Part shown: positions 40,953-49,999 of the stretch, one piece after another
Position numbering within the stretch: position 1 is the first letter of the stretch
Layout of the letters: the number at the start of each line of letters is the position of its first letter
Assembly (NCBI RefSeq): GCF_021532315.1
Contig: NZ_JAKGAO010000004.1
Span: 594,291 to 658,290, forward strand
Reading direction: 5' to 3'
Source: Paenibacillus tarimensis
GTDB taxonomy: Bacteria > Bacillota > Bacilli > Paenibacillales > Paenibacillaceae
DNA: 64,000 bases
Program-made: the position numbers and the translations under genes
The notes under the pieces: model-generated
The model's database searches: none
What the model was told of the DNA's origin: nothing
Seen by the model: the letters and a program-made list of their open reading frames with translations, nothing else

Positions 40953-40981
40953 ATTATAGCGAACATTGGAAGCGTATACAA
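40953..40981 (-). promoter_or_regulatory. Promoter of the beta-helix gene
   Basis: TTGTAT (40981-40976), 17-base spacer, perfect TATAAT (40958-40953) on the minus strand. Confidence 0.75.
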
Positions 40982-41022
40982 TAATCTTGTGACTCGTTTA
41001 TCCCTTCTTTACCAAAATGAAA

Positions 41023-41051
41023 CGAGGCTGCCGATTTTACCGGTAGCCTCG
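41023..41051 (-). terminator. Terminator after ECF pair 3
   Basis: CGAGGCTGCCG pairs with CGGTAGCCTCG around ATTTTAC; the minus strand then reads TTTCATTTT. Confidence 0.8.
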
Positions 41052-41066
41052 CCCTTGTATTATCTG

Positions 41067-42194
41067 TCAAAGCTCGATCTCAACCACTTTACCAGTGATA
41101 TCGCCGTTATCCTCTACCGTAAATACAAGCACCATTACCTTCCCATCTTCTCTCTCACTGAATTGGATAGGTATATCGCCCGTCTGACCTTCCGGCAATC
41201 GGTCAGGGGGTATTATGATGTTCCAGTCACCATACTTATAGTTGATTCTCCCTTGCTCATCGTATGTTACTTTTTGTACAGATCCAGGGATTGTTGTTCC
41301 TTTGCCTTCGGAGAATTTATTCTTCCATTGCACTGTTTTTCTCGCCATTTCAGCTACTGCATCGCCGTCGGTCGCCTCTGGTTTCATCAGTTCCCGTAAA
41401 TACGCATCTGCCTTTGCGGAATCGGCTTTCGACTTATCTAGAGGAAGATCGAACAATACGGCAACCCCCTGATAGTCCGTACGTACGCTCATTTCGCCTG
41501 ACTTCTCATCGTACGTGATCGCATCAATGCTGAAGAAGCTCGTGCCGCCGATAACGGCCAGATACGCACCTTTGTCAGCAAACTTTTGCACTTCATCGCA
41601 TTCGATGATTCTGTACATGATACCGTCCGTTACGCTTTCACTATATGCGCCGTGCATCGAGGCGAGGTTGTACTGCCAAGGCTTTAAACCCTTGATGAGT
41701 GGCGATACGAAAAAAGGGACTTCACTGTATTCCGGATCGTTCGCTGTGGGCATAGGACTTCCATCTGCCTTGGCAATGGATACGACGGCATAAGTTTTCT
41801 CTGGAGACAACTCACTTGACGGATTTTTCAGTCCCTGCAATCCGGCTCCAGAGACGATGCCGTGCAACGTAATCTCATAGCCTTTAGAAACAACGGACTC
41901 ATTGATTTCAACCGCGTCGCTGCTTGTGAAAGCTTCAGCTAATAATTCTTCTCTCATATGCTCGGCTATCTGCTGGGAACTTATAAGCTTTATGGCTGCA
42001 AATGCAGACACCGATATAACAAGCGTACACACAGCAACCAGCACTCCTATAGAAAATCTTTTGATATAAGGGGACCTTGTTTTGCTTTTCTCCTTATACC
42101 GGTTCATGATGTCTCTGTTCAATTGCTCTTCAGGCCTAGCATCCGAAGCCAATGCTAGCCGGAGCAGTCGGTCCCACTGATCGGAGTCACTCAC
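41067..42194 (-). CDS. Membrane anti-sigma-like protein (pair 3)
   Basis: Protein of 375 residues with a short cytoplasmic N-terminus (LLRLALASDARPEEQLNRDI), one membrane segment (about 48-68) and a large beta-rich outer domain including a DUF4179-like N-terminal portion (AFAAIKLISSQQIAEHM). The ATG overlaps the sigma stop as ATGA. By topology and coupling it is the regulator of the adjacent sigma factor. Confidence 0.82.
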   Translation of the reverse strand: MSDSDQWDRLLRLALASDARPEEQLNRDIMNRYKEKSKTRSPYIKRFSIGVLVAVCTLVISVSAFAAIKLISSQQIAEHMREELLAEAFTSSDAVEINESVVSKGYEITLHGIVSGAGLQGLKNPSSELSPEKTYAVVSIAKADGSPMPTANDPEYSEVPFFVSPLIKGLKPWQYNLASMHGAYSESVTDGIMYRIIECDEVQKFADKGAYLAVIGGTSFFSIDAITYDEKSGEMSVRTDYQGVAVLFDLPLDKSKADSAKADAYLRELMKPEATDGDAVAEMARKTVQWKNKFSEGKGTTIPGSVQKVTYDEQGRINYKYGDWNIIIPPDRLPEGQTGDIPIQFSEREDGKVMVLVFTVEDNGDITGKVVEIEL

Positions 42195-42715
42195 AGGGAA
42201 TCCACCTCCAATTCCTTTTTCATTGCTTTTCTGGCTTGATATAGCCTGCTTTTAACCGTTCCAGACGGGATTTTCAATACAGATGCGATTTCCTCAATAG
42301 ACATATCCACGGTATAGTACATATACAGCGGAATCTTTAATTTATCGCAAAGACCGTCTGCGGCGGCTTGAATCTTGCAGCGCAGCTCCATAGAAAGTAC
42401 AGCATCTTCAGGGGAATCTTCACTAATGAACACGTAGGACGTGTCGGCGGCTTCGTTGAACGCTACCGTAGGCGCAATTCTCTGCCTCCAGGAGAACTTC
42501 CGGCGCTGGTTCTTGCGGAGTCCAACCGCAATTGACAGGAGAAAAGCCTTCGGATTCCGAGTTCGGTCTAATTTAGAATGCCCTTCTATCGCCTTGAGCA
42601 ACGTTTCCTGGTAGAGATCATCTGCATCTTCCTTGTTTCGCATAAGTCTGAGGCAAAATCCGTAGAGCGCCTTGCCATGCTGATCGATTAAATCGTTAAG
42701 CTCTTCGATATCCAA
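42191..42715 (-). CDS. ECF sigma factor (pair 3)
   Basis: ECF sigma factor of 174 residues with a TTG start preceded by AAAGGAG. Region 2: NKEDADDLYQETLLKAIEGH. Region 4: KIPLYMYYTVDMSIEEIASV followed by KIPSGTVKSRLYQARK. A possible ECF-type promoter lies upstream and could be autoregulated. Confidence 0.92.
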   Translation of the reverse strand: MDIEELNDLIDQHGKALYGFCLRLMRNKEDADDLYQETLLKAIEGHSKLDRTRNPKAFLLSIAVGLRKNQRRKFSWRQRIAPTVAFNEAADTSYVFISEDSPEDAVLSMELRCKIQAAADGLCDKLKIPLYMYYTVDMSIEEIASVLKIPSGTVKSRLYQARKAMKKELEVDSL

Positions 42716-42750
42716 GTATCTTCTCCTTTCTTAATCGCTCGTTCATTCCT

Positions 42751-42778
42751 ATATGGTCATAACTTGAGTAACGGTTCA
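42751..42778 (-). promoter_or_regulatory. Possible ECF-type promoter of sigma/anti-sigma pair 3
   Basis: Minus strand TGAACC at 42778-42773 followed after a 16-17 base spacer by CCATAT near 42751. The GAAC-type -35 is characteristic of ECF-dependent promoters, so the sigma factor may drive its own gene. Confidence 0.4.
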
Positions 42779-42790
42779 ATAAGCAAACAT

Positions 42791-42871
42791 TAAAAAAGCG
42801 ATAAACGAATTATCGTTCATCGCTGAAATAAAAAGATTAAACCTTATGAATTACAGTCGTACAGCCTAAAC
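42791..42871 (-). ncRNA. Candidate small RNA or attenuated leader
   Basis: An extended -10 (TGTTATAAT, ending at 42878) on the minus strand is followed about 50 bases later by a hairpin with arms 42797-42808 and 42813-42824 (one mismatch) and six T. This predicts a transcript of about 80 bases ending 75 bases before the ECF sigma gene. No ORF with a ribosome-binding site is inside. It is either a free small RNA or an attenuator. The -35 box is poor, so the promoter call rests on the extended -10. Confidence 0.45.
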
Positions 42872-42996
42872 CAAACGATTATAACATAACTCTTCATCGG
42901 CATAATTGCTAGTCTTATTCTTCCACTAGTCGTTAAGTACGTTCTCATCAACTTTCATCTCCGAAGTGAAAATGCATTAACCTTTCCCTATAAAAC

Positions 42997-43026
42997 AAGC
43001 GGACCCCACAACGGAGGCCCGCTTGC
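42997..43026 (-). terminator. Terminator of the S41 protease gene
   Basis: CAAGCGG and CCGCTTG arms around a 16-base, partly paired loop; minus-strand TTTTATAGG follows. It starts 8 bases after the protease stop. Confidence 0.75.
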
Positions 43027-43033
43027 TGATCAT

Positions 43034-44719
43034 TTATTGCTTATCGCCCTGCGATTGCAGCAGCAGCGCAGCTGCAGCAGAAATCAGGTCGCGATTATCG
43101 CTCAGCACATCATCGCGGGTCAGGCGGTGAATGGCATCAGGCTGTATTCCCAGGTCCTCAAGGGGCAGGCCCGCTTTATCACCTACACGTGTCGTCTGAC
43201 GGATAGCAACCCGCATGAATGTACCGCCGGGCAGCTCCTCGAAGGGAGAGTCTGGTCCTGGCAGAAGAGCTCTTAACAGATCGTGTGTGAACACATTGGC
43301 CCCGCCCGCTCCAGTATTATCATCTACCCCGAGTATTTTGCCGATCTTGTTGTCCTGAAAGCCTGCTGCGAAGATATCGGTTGTACTGTAACAGCGGGCG
43401 TCTGTAATCAAGACAGCGCTGCCGTTATACTGCCTTCCTATGCTGTTGGTGAGTTCAGGAGATTCAATTGTGAAGCCTTGCGAGTAGATGGAGCCGGTAA
43501 TCGTGGAGAGGTCAATCGAGTTGACCCATTGTTTGGCAAACCCGCCTAACGCATCTGAATTAGCAATAGCAAGAGTGATTTCGTTATTAATAAAATGAAG
43601 TCGTTCGGCTTCAATCTGGTTGGAGCTGAAGAGCTGCAGCAGTCGTTCGCCGTTCATGATGATTCCGCCGCCATTCCCGCGCACGTCAATAATTACGCCT
43701 TTCTCGGGCAGCAGCTTCAGAATCCGGATTACCTCATTCACAAAGGCGTCCGGCTCAGGATTGCTGAAGGTCCGAATACGCAGGTAGCCGATTTGTCCAT
43801 GAGGAGTATCTACTGGACGAAATTGAAAGGTGTCCGGGTAACGGCTTCTGCTCTTGAAGAAATCCTTCTTCTTCTCGTTGAGAGGTTCGTCAGATGTACG
43901 GAGATCGGCAGCCTCTTTGCTCACATCAATGGCACTTGGGGAGAACAGCACCTTACGGGCGTTATTAGTAAGCTCCATATTAAGATCCAGCCCGTTAGCA
44001 GTTGCAAATTCCCCGGTTGCAGCCGGTGCCAGAATCTCGTTAAACGAGCTGATTTGATTCACCTGCCAGGGCAGCTGGATGCTGTAGTCCTGGTTATCGC
44101 TGCTGTACCCGACAATGACCCAATGTTCGGCTGGCGGCAGCGACATGGCAAGCGGCCTTACAGTCATGGCGTCCAGCCCTCGTACGTGGCGGGCTGCCTT
44201 GTTGCTGCCTGCTTCACGGTCGGCATTAATGGCCACTGCCTGGTCGATCGGGACGCCGTTCCAATAGTTGATCTCGACTCCTGGTTTAAACGTATCGTGC
44301 TGGAAGCCGGGGATCAGCTTGGTAACGATATAATGCCGTTGATCATTGCCATCATAGTACTCCTCTATGAGGAACGGTAGAAACGCAGTAGACTGATTAT
44401 ATGGAGCAGGCAGAATATAATTGGTATGCAGATCGCGCAATTCTTTGAAAATTCGAAGCATTTCGCAGTGAAACTCCCGTTCTGTCAGGGTGTGCATTTG
44501 GCGGCGCAGAATCTTCAGCTGTTGTACCGGATTGATGGCATACATAGCTTGTTTAAGCGGCAGGTGAACGTAGACAGAGTCAATTAATACCAGTGCCTGG
44601 TCTATGATCGTACGGCGTTCTGCTAATGATAGTTCGAGTTCGTTCGTTGTTTCCAGGAATTCAGCAAGTGTAACGGAGTCTTTAAAAAGCGGGTTCGTAG
44701 ACTTAATTGTCAATGCCAT
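43034..44719 (-). CDS. S41-family peptidase
   Basis: Protein of 561 residues resembling C-terminal-processing peptidases. The S41 core is in the C-terminal half: GQIGYLRIRTFSNPEP, then GVIIDVRGNGGG, and SAVLITDARCYSTTDIFAAG with the likely nucleophile Ser after Cys-Tyr. The N-terminal 280 residues are helical then beta-rich. No signal peptide is visible and I do not see a clear PDZ domain, which is unusual for the family. Standalone gene with its own terminator. Substrate unknown. Confidence 0.82.
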   Translation of the reverse strand: MALTIKSTNPLFKDSVTLAEFLETTNELELSLAERRTIIDQALVLIDSVYVHLPLKQAMYAINPVQQLKILRRQMHTLTEREFHCEMLRIFKELRDLHTNYILPAPYNQSTAFLPFLIEEYYDGNDQRHYIVTKLIPGFQHDTFKPGVEINYWNGVPIDQAVAINADREAGSNKAARHVRGLDAMTVRPLAMSLPPAEHWVIVGYSSDNQDYSIQLPWQVNQISSFNEILAPAATGEFATANGLDLNMELTNNARKVLFSPSAIDVSKEAADLRTSDEPLNEKKKDFFKSRSRYPDTFQFRPVDTPHGQIGYLRIRTFSNPEPDAFVNEVIRILKLLPEKGVIIDVRGNGGGIIMNGERLLQLFSSNQIEAERLHFINNEITLAIANSDALGGFAKQWVNSIDLSTITGSIYSQGFTIESPELTNSIGRQYNGSAVLITDARCYSTTDIFAAGFQDNKIGKILGVDDNTGAGGANVFTHDLLRALLPGPDSPFEELPGGTFMRVAIRQTTRVGDKAGLPLEDLGIQPDAIHRLTRDDVLSDNRDLISAAAALLLQSQGDKQ

Positions 44720-44922
44720 TCGTGTATCCTCCTTAGCCTGCCAAGATTAACTGCTATTACAGCTAGGGACTGAAGGTTCCGTAACGCCTCGGGTCAATGA
44801 TTCGCAGGGGTCATTCGTATATCCTAATTGTATGTCCGCTTGAATTTATTGTAAATATAAACTTATCTTACAATTCTGTAAGGCGCTTAATAGGTGTAGT
44901 CTACGTACTGCCCTGCCCAACT

Positions 44923-44951
44923 AAAAAAAGCCGCGTGCTTGCGCACCGGCT
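44923..44951 (-). terminator. Terminator of the nucleotidyltransferase gene
   Basis: AGCCGGTGCG and CACGCGGCT pair on the minus strand with a short loop, followed by seven T. Confidence 0.8.
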
Positions 44952-44986
44952 GGCCTGATCAAGACCCCTTCCTTCTGGACTGTTCA

Positions 44987-45622
44987 TTAGTCACTAGTAT
45001 TCAGGTTTGTATAAAATCTGTCTATGTTTCCTTTGCTCAAGGCATAGTTGATTAAAGCTTTGTCGTAGCCGGCGGTCCGGAAAATCCTGCAGATTTCTCT
45101 AATTCTGCTCTCCAAGCCGCGGTTCATATTGGTCTCCAGCTGAATCTCCAGCGGGATGACAGGCAGTGATAAGCCGTTATAAGGAACCCGTTTAACGTGC
45201 TCCCAGACATGCGGGCCATTCTCCCAAAACCCTGAGCCGTGTATGTACTCGGTTAGCGTTACGGGTCGGATGTTAGCAGCTTCAAGCTTGATACCATCAG
45301 CCGCGAGCCGCGCAAACGTCCACTCATTGTCAGCAAAGTCGGTAAATGTCTTAACGGGTGAAGCCGCTGTTGAGAACCATTCCTCAATGGGTATATCCTC
45401 TTCTAGTGAGGAAGTATTGTCATGAACAAAAGCACTTAAAGCCACTGTAATCTTATGAACATCACCTGCTTCTGGTACAAGAAGGTCGATATCACCGGGA
45501 ATAATTTCACAGCCCTGAAGGAAGGAGCTAACTGATCCGGCGAAGACATACTGCACGTCTTTTTCATGAAGTTTTTTTGCTATATTTTCAACTGTATTCT
45601 TTACTTGATTGGACGAAGCCAA
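44987..45622 (-). CDS. Nucleotidyltransferase-like protein
   Basis: About 211 residues from the TTG at 45622, which has GGAGG 11 bases upstream overlapping the stop of the DUF3885 gene; longer in-frame extensions reach 45781 but run through that gene. The motif YVFAGSVSSFLQGCEI followed by GDIDLLV (Gly-Ser ... Asp-x-Asp) is the core of a nucleotidyltransferase fold. It is coupled to the DUF3885 gene. Substrate unknown; tRNA, antibiotic and protein-modifying activities all occur in such folds. Confidence 0.7.
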   Translation of the reverse strand: MASSNQVKNTVENIAKKLHEKDVQYVFAGSVSSFLQGCEIIPGDIDLLVPEAGDVHKITVALSAFVHDNTSSLEEDIPIEEWFSTAASPVKTFTDFADNEWTFARLAADGIKLEAANIRPVTLTEYIHGSGFWENGPHVWEHVKRVPYNGLSLPVIPLEIQLETNMNRGLESRIREICRIFRTAGYDKALINYALSKGNIDRFYTNLNTSD

Positions 45623-45629
45623 TAGAAGT

Positions 45630-46556
45630 TCAACCTCCGGTGCAGGATTTAGAATCAAGCTTTTCGAAGCTCCATCCGTCATAGCTGCCATATTTTTTGC
45701 CGTACATGCACATAAGAAGAGTTTGATAATCAATAAGCGCCAAAGCCTGTGCTTTAGAAGCAGTATACGTGACCTGATCATTTGTCGATAGAATTCGCTG
45801 GATCGTGAATGAGGTTAACGAGATTTCCTCCTCAAACTTGTCGGCATGGATGGACGGTATCTTGAAATCATGCGTAACGTGACAGATATTAGCGCGTCTA
45901 AGGTTGATTCCTGAATCCGTAACTTTCTTGTTGTTGTATGCGCGCCGATTCTTCTGTTCTTCATCTGTTTCTATGATACCAGCGAGTCCTTCGCCAAATA
46001 TGCCGTCAATTTCGTATCGGTTATAATCAAGAATCCATTTCCGGTGTAAATGGTAAAATGGCAGAAGAGAGCTTTTATCAGAACTGAAAACATCACAGCC
46101 CCGATCGTCATACATATGAAACAATATGTCTTTTGTTTGGTTATACAGGTAAATCCTTCCCCCGGAGTCAGGCTTACGTATGAAGTCGGTATTCTCAATG
46201 GCTTCAAGCAAATAGGGCATTAGAATTTCCTTCGCTTTAACTTCGACAGACCATTCTTTTGTCCAAAGATCTTCATCCGATTCATCAAATTCATATGGCA
46301 GGATGCGCGACCGTACTTGTGGTAATCTTGATCTGAAAAAGCGCTTTAACCGAACTTTCCCGACTTGTCGGTCACTTCTGTCATAGCTGGTACGATGGAT
46401 AAAAACCACATTGTCCTCGGGTTCAATAATGGAACGGTATATGGACCGTGCTCTTCGGAGACTCTCGCATCGATAGGCCTCACCCACCAGATTTTCGAGT
46501 CCGAGTTCATAGCGTATGTAAGGACCATGACTGGTCATTTCTTTTACAATATTCAC
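45630..46556 (-). CDS. DUF3885-domain protein
   Basis: Protein of 308 residues. The segment DILFHMYDDRGCDVFSSDKS followed by LLPFYHLHRKWILDYNRYEI is characteristic of DUF3885 as I know it. No signal or membrane segment. It is translated first of a two-gene unit with the nucleotidyltransferase-like protein. Function unknown. Confidence 0.8.
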   Translation of the reverse strand: MNIVKEMTSHGPYIRYELGLENLVGEAYRCESLRRARSIYRSIIEPEDNVVFIHRTSYDRSDRQVGKVRLKRFFRSRLPQVRSRILPYEFDESDEDLWTKEWSVEVKAKEILMPYLLEAIENTDFIRKPDSGGRIYLYNQTKDILFHMYDDRGCDVFSSDKSSLLPFYHLHRKWILDYNRYEIDGIFGEGLAGIIETDEEQKNRRAYNNKKVTDSGINLRRANICHVTHDFKIPSIHADKFEEEISLTSFTIQRILSTNDQVTYTASKAQALALIDYQTLLMCMYGKKYGSYDGWSFEKLDSKSCTGG

Positions 46557-46664
46557 GAAGTATGCCCCCGCCTAACTTATCCTCGATTGATTATTTCCCA
46601 GCTTATCAGTTTACAGCCATGCAAGTCCATAACTTGATCCAGAAAAAGGCAGACATAATAAAAA

Positions 46665-46682
46665 GGCAGCCGGACGGCTGCC
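46665..46682 (-). terminator. Terminator of the phn operon
   Basis: Perfect arms GGCAGCCG and CGGCTGCC with a two-base loop; minus strand continues TTTTTATTATG. It lies downstream of the phosphatase gene, the last gene of the operon. Confidence 0.85.
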
Positions 46683-46742
46683 CTACCTTAACATTCATGT
46701 ATAAGCCGCATATTTCATTTCGCCTGGAATCTCCGGTACATT

Positions 46743-47540
46743 CTACTCCAAGCAATACGCCCGCAGCTTATCCCGCCGCTCAGGCGTCAAACCGAACTCT
46801 TGCTTAAAGTAAGCATCATAGCTTCCATAACGGCCTTTGATTGCATCAAGCGCTGCTTCCAAATAAGCCGGCTTAGCCGCCATCATCGCTTCGAAGCTCA
46901 ACAGCCCCTGCTCATCGAGATGAGGAGCAAGGCGCGCCTTGATAGCTGCTGTGAACGAAGCAAGTCCTTCATTGGTGAGCAGGTAATCGGCCATGACCGT
47001 CTCTTCCGGCACGCCGAGTGCCAGCAGGATCAGTGCCGATCCCACGCCCGTTCGGTCCTTGCCCGCCGCACAGTGATGCAGGAGGCCGAGGCGCGCCGGT
47101 TCCTGAATAACCGCCATCAGCCGCTGATACGACGCGTTCCGGAATGGCAGCTTTGCATAGAAGCCGGCCAGCATATCCGGCCCGAACGCAGCCGGCAGTC
47201 CGCCGGCCAGCAGCTCCTCGATTGAGCCTGCGGCCGATACTGGCACCGACGGATCGACAGCCAGCGCAGGGATGCACTCGTAAGCAGCGCCTGCAATGGC
47301 CGGATTGGGCTTCCGCGCGGCTTCCTCCTCATGCCGGTAGTCGAGGACCGTCTTGATGCCGAGGGTCTGCAGATGCTCCAGATCGCCTGGCGTCAGACCG
47401 TGCAGCTCAGCTGAGCGGAAGAACAGCCCGTATTTGACCCTCCTCCCGTCTACCGTTTCATAGCCCCCCATATCGCGGAAATTGTGTACTCCTTCATACG
47501 GAATCATCCGGTCATCCGGATATACAGCATAGCTGCTCAT
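46743..47540 (-). CDS. Tyrosine-phosphatase-like protein of the phn operon
   Basis: Protein phosphatase of the Y_phosphatase3 type, 265 residues. The P-loop HHCAAGKDRTG places Cys157 and Arg163 as catalytic residues, and the N-terminal NFRDMGGYETVDGRRVKYG is typical of the family. It follows phnC by 48 bases with no terminator between, and the operon terminator lies after it. Such enzymes can act on phosphorylated small molecules as well as on tyrosine, so a role in processing the imported compound is possible. Confidence 0.88.
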   Translation of the reverse strand: MSSYAVYPDDRMIPYEGVHNFRDMGGYETVDGRRVKYGLFFRSAELHGLTPGDLEHLQTLGIKTVLDYRHEEEAARKPNPAIAGAAYECIPALAVDPSVPVSAAGSIEELLAGGLPAAFGPDMLAGFYAKLPFRNASYQRLMAVIQEPARLGLLHHCAAGKDRTGVGSALILLALGVPEETVMADYLLTNEGLASFTAAIKARLAPHLDEQGLLSFEAMMAAKPAYLEAALDAIKGRYGSYDAYFKQEFGLTPERRDKLRAYCLE

Positions 47541-47588
47541 CTAAACACCCTCTCGTTTCCGTTAAAATGTATCGCCTAGCCTATCCGA

Positions 47589-48365
47589 TTAGATGGCTGC
47601 TTTGTGGAACATCTCATCTTCTTTGCCCTCATATAAATACTGCGTGATGTCGCTCGTCAGCTGGTCGGACGGCCCGTCGAACACGACCCGTCCCGCCTTG
47701 ATCCCGACGATGCGCGTGGCATAGGCTTTCGCGTAATCGACCTGGTGAAGATTGACCAGGCAGGCGATCCCCTGTTCCCGGCAGTTGGTGTGAATCGCAT
47801 CCATCACCGTCTTCGACGACTTTGGATCAAGCGACGCAATTGGTTCGTCAGCGAGTATAAGAGAAGGCTTCTGCGCAAGCGCCCGGCAGACGCCGACGCG
47901 CTGCTTCTGCCCGCCGGACAGCTCATCCGCACGCTTGTACACCTCGTTCTCAAGCCCGACCTTTTCCAGGAGCGCAATGGCTTCCTCCTTATCGGCCTCC
48001 GGGTAGCGGCCCAGCATGCCCGCGAGCGAGCCCATATAGCCAAGCCGGCCGTGCAGCACATTTTCCAGAACGCTGGAGCGGTAGACAAGATTGTAATGCT
48101 GGAAAATCATCCCCATCCTTGCCCGGATACTGCGGAGCTCACGTTTGTTCGCACACACCACATCCTCGCCGAGGAAGGTAATTCTTCCTTCTGTAGGCTC
48201 AATCAGCCGGTTCATGCAGCGCAGCAGTGTAGACTTGCCCGCACCGCTCGGTCCGATGACCGCAATGAATTCACCCGGCTGCACAGTCAGGTCGATGCCG
48301 TTCAATCCCCATGTACCCGCCGAATACTGTTTTTTCAGCCCTTGTATGGTCAGAATCGGTTCCAT
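47589..48365 (-). CDS. phnC: Phosphonate ABC importer ATPase PhnC
   Basis: ATPase of 258 residues with GPSGAGKST, FQHYNLVYRSSVLENVLHGR (a PhnC-typical stretch), LSGGQKQRVGVCRAL and LILADEPIASLDP. It energises the PhnE permeases. It starts 12 bases after the upstream phnE. The substrate could be phosphonate, phosphite or another phosphorus compound. Confidence 0.92.
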   Translation of the reverse strand: MEPILTIQGLKKQYSAGTWGLNGIDLTVQPGEFIAVIGPSGAGKSTLLRCMNRLIEPTEGRITFLGEDVVCANKRELRSIRARMGMIFQHYNLVYRSSVLENVLHGRLGYMGSLAGMLGRYPEADKEEAIALLEKVGLENEVYKRADELSGGQKQRVGVCRALAQKPSLILADEPIASLDPKSSKTVMDAIHTNCREQGIACLVNLHQVDYAKAYATRIVGIKAGRVVFDGPSDQLTSDITQYLYEGKEDEMFHKAAI

Positions 48366-48377
48366 TATGCCGCCTCC

Positions 48378-49175
48378 TTAATTTTGCCTGCCCATCCGCT
48401 TCCGGATCTGGACCGTACCCATCTCCAGCAGGAACATCGTGAAGAATACCATCAGAATGCCGAGCGATAAATCTGCGAACTGATAATAGCTGATATATCC
48501 CTGCAACAGCGAGCCGATACCGCCTGCGCCCACCATTCCGAGAATAACGGATTCAGCAACACTGATCTCGAACCGGAATGCCGTCGTAGCCATGAACGCC
48601 GTCAGCAGCGTCGGCAGCAGCCCTTTGGCTATGACATGCCACCAGGTTCCGCCCACTGCCCGGATGGCTTCGATTGTCTCGCCGCCTGCTTCCTCAATCT
48701 GCGAAGCAAATGTGCGGATTAGGTAGGACACCGTGGGAAACATCAGACCGAGCACTCCTGCCATCGGACCGAAGCCCATGCTGGCAACGGCAAGCAGCAC
48801 CCAGATGGTGGTTGGTATCGTCCGGATGATGACGAATACGGCATTCAGCAACCTGCCGAACAGCCGGTTCGGCGTTGTGTTGGCCGCAACCAGGAACGCC
48901 AGTAACAGAGCGCCCGCTACACCAAAGATAACGGATAAGAAAGCCACGACAATCGAGGTCAACAGTTCACGCAGCAATTCGCCCCCGTTCGTGAATGACA
49001 GCTGCATCAGCTGCCTGCCGATGGCTGGCAGCCGTTCCATACCTGAAGCAATCTGCATCATATCAATATCCGCATAGTAAAGGCTGATGCCCAGCAGTAG
49101 CAGCGCGCCGATGCTAAGTACCCGCTGCTGCCGCTGTGTCGCCTTGTGCGCGATCGGGATTTTCCGTACTGCCAT
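48378..49175 (-). CDS. phnE: Phosphonate ABC importer permease PhnE (second)
   Basis: Permease of 265 residues with about six membrane segments and the ABC-contact loop EAIRAVGGTWWHVIAKGLLPT. C-terminal GILMVFFTMFLLEMGTVQIRK closes the last helix. Its start overlaps the stop of the other phnE gene by one base. Two PhnE subunits form the heterodimeric channel. Confidence 0.9.
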   Translation of the reverse strand: MAVRKIPIAHKATQRQQRVLSIGALLLLGISLYYADIDMMQIASGMERLPAIGRQLMQLSFTNGGELLRELLTSIVVAFLSVIFGVAGALLLAFLVAANTTPNRLFGRLLNAVFVIIRTIPTTIWVLLAVASMGFGPMAGVLGLMFPTVSYLIRTFASQIEEAGGETIEAIRAVGGTWWHVIAKGLLPTLLTAFMATTAFRFEISVAESVILGMVGAGGIGSLLQGYISYYQFADLSLGILMVFFTMFLLEMGTVQIRKRMGRQN

Positions 49176-49978
49176 TAGATCAACCGCCTCCTAATCCGGT
49201 TCGTCATAAGCTCCACCATCAGAATCATCGCCACCATAATGGCAATGACCATCGACGTCTTTCCGTACTGGAACAGATCCATCGTCTGCTTGATCAATGC
49301 GCCAATGCCGCCTGCCCCGACAAGTCCGAGCACCGCTGAAGCCCGGATATTAATCTCGAACATGAACAGCGTCCAGGAATAGAAGGCCGGCAGAAACTGC
49401 GGGATGATGGCATGCTTAATGCGCTGTCCATAGGTTGCCCCGCAGGATTCAAGCGCCTCCATGCTGTCCTGATCAAGCTCTTCTATCGACTCCGCATACA
49501 GCCGGGCAAGGAAGCCGCAGCCGAACACAATAAGCGCGATCAGTCCTGCCGTCGTGCCCACGCCGAAGATCACAACCAGCAGCGAAGCCCACGCGAGGAA
49601 AGGGATATTGCGCAGGAATGATATCAAGCCACGCAGTACGGTCCGAACAAGCGGATGAGGCGTGGTCGTGCGCGCCATCAACAGCGCCAGGCAGACGCCA
49701 AGCAGCGACGAGCAGAATGTCGCGATGACGGCATAGATGAACGTATCGGCCACCGGCTTGAGATAGCTCTGCAGGTTGGTTGGATCAGGAGGCAGGAAAT
49801 CGCTGAACAGGAACCGCAGGAAGGTCGGAATGCCAAGCAGAAACTCAGCCGCGTCAAACCGGATATACACCAGTGACAGAACGGTAAGCAGGAGCAGGGC
49901 CGTCCCAGCAGCCCACTGCCTCCCCCTCCTCTTCCGGCGGGCTTGCGACCCGCCGGGTATCTTAGTTAACTTCATCAT
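49175..49978 (-). CDS. phnE: Phosphonate ABC importer permease PhnE (first)
   Basis: Permease of 267 residues. The ABC-contact loop is SMEALESCGATYGQRIKHAI and the conserved SAVLGLVGAGGIGALI segment follows. Same fold as its neighbour but clearly diverged, so the pair is an old duplication rather than a recent one. It starts 21 bases after phnD. Confidence 0.9.
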   Translation of the reverse strand: MMKLTKIPGGSQARRKRRGRQWAAGTALLLLTVLSLVYIRFDAAEFLLGIPTFLRFLFSDFLPPDPTNLQSYLKPVADTFIYAVIATFCSSLLGVCLALLMARTTTPHPLVRTVLRGLISFLRNIPFLAWASLLVVIFGVGTTAGLIALIVFGCGFLARLYAESIEELDQDSMEALESCGATYGQRIKHAIIPQFLPAFYSWTLFMFEINIRASAVLGLVGAGGIGALIKQTMDLFQYGKTSMVIAIMVAMILMVELMTNRIRRRLI

Positions 49979-49999
49979 GAAGTGCTCTCCCTCAAATTC

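Noticed and set aside
45623..45781. Long N-terminus of the nucleotidyltransferase
   Set aside because: It would overlap the DUF3885 gene by about 150 bases in another frame. GGAGG at the DUF3885 stop points to the TTG at 45622.
48733..49077. Plus-strand ORFs across the phn, nuclease and permease genes
   Set aside because: Shadow frames of strongly supported genes; no ribosome-binding sites and no recognisable domains.
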